Origin: Tetragenococcus osmophilus
GTDB lineage: Bacteria; Bacillota; Bacilli; Lactobacillales; Enterococcaceae
Assembly (NCBI RefSeq): GCF_003795125.1
Contig: NZ_CP027783.1
Location: 62,001-126,000 of the forward strand
Direction: 5' to 3'
Length of the DNA: 64,000 nucleotides
This document shows positions 63,985 to 64,000 of the stretch, piece by piece; the stretch's first letter is position 1; each line of letters begins with the position of its first letter. The notes under the pieces are model-generated. The model did no database searches. It was not told the origin of the DNA and saw only the letters and a program-made list of their open reading frames with translations. The position numbers and the translations under genes are program-made.

Positions 63985-64000
63985 TCCCACCAGTCCTCCT

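Overview
The window is a chromosomal stretch of a low-GC Gram-positive coccus of the Enterococcaceae. Tetragenococcus (T. halophilus or a close relative) is the best guess. Gene content and order are enterococcal: walHIJ, ireB-ruvX-yrzB, rnhC/zapA-cvpA-mutS2-trxA, cggR beside rpoN, and an EF1143-like dNTPase. Many proteins are unusually acidic, and a complete OpuA glycine-betaine importer is present, which suits a salt-adapted member. This assignment is inferred from gene content; no database search was run.

Layout. 1-4.4 kb: the 5' part of cggR with its own operator, an ISLre2-type element with intact 9-bp target repeats, a tiny interrupted membrane ORF, rpoN and tRNA-Arg(CCG). 4.6-13 kb: a NatAB-like ABC exporter, RNA polymerase delta, a LipL-like lipoylation enzyme, dNTPase, Nudix hydrolase, glyoxalase and a lipase. 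13-20 kb: trxA, mutS2, cvpA, zapA, divergent rnhC, a split chromate-type transporter and tRNA-Gly(CCC). 20-29 kb: oxidoreductases, opuA, a methionine T-box in front of metQ, yrzB-ruvX-ireB and rex. 29-35.4 kb: an IS1634-type element flanked by a perfect 145-bp direct repeat, an ABC-F gene, and a group II intron directly behind that gene's terminator. 35.5-50 kb: ald, a coaB-coaC-panT cluster, murB, tsaE, pta, ung, nrdI and a LysR regulator. 50-58 kb: an LTA-synthase-like protein, nadE-pncB, an SDR, and a second group II intron directly behind the groEL terminator. 58-64 kb: groESL with CIRCE, a CPBP protease and walJ-walI-walH (walK/walR lie off the right edge).

Most genes are housekeeping. 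They cover envelope homeostasis (walHIJ, murB, LTA synthase), cofactor salvage (CoA, NAD, lipoate), redox (rex, trxA, MDR and FAD enzymes), genome maintenance (mutS2, ung, rnhC) and osmotic balance (opuA).

The most unusual signal lies between genes. Four separate intergenic arrays (12.83, 37.15, 43.11 and 55.80 kb) all have an exact 41-bp period, although their sequences mostly differ. In each array the unit carries an imperfect palindrome of roughly 24-30 bp followed by a short spacer. I do not recognise this family; it is the best candidate here for something undescribed. Other notable points are the 145-bp duplication around the IS1634-type element, which gives both divergent neighbours a full copy of the old intergenic region, and the two terminator-seeking introns.
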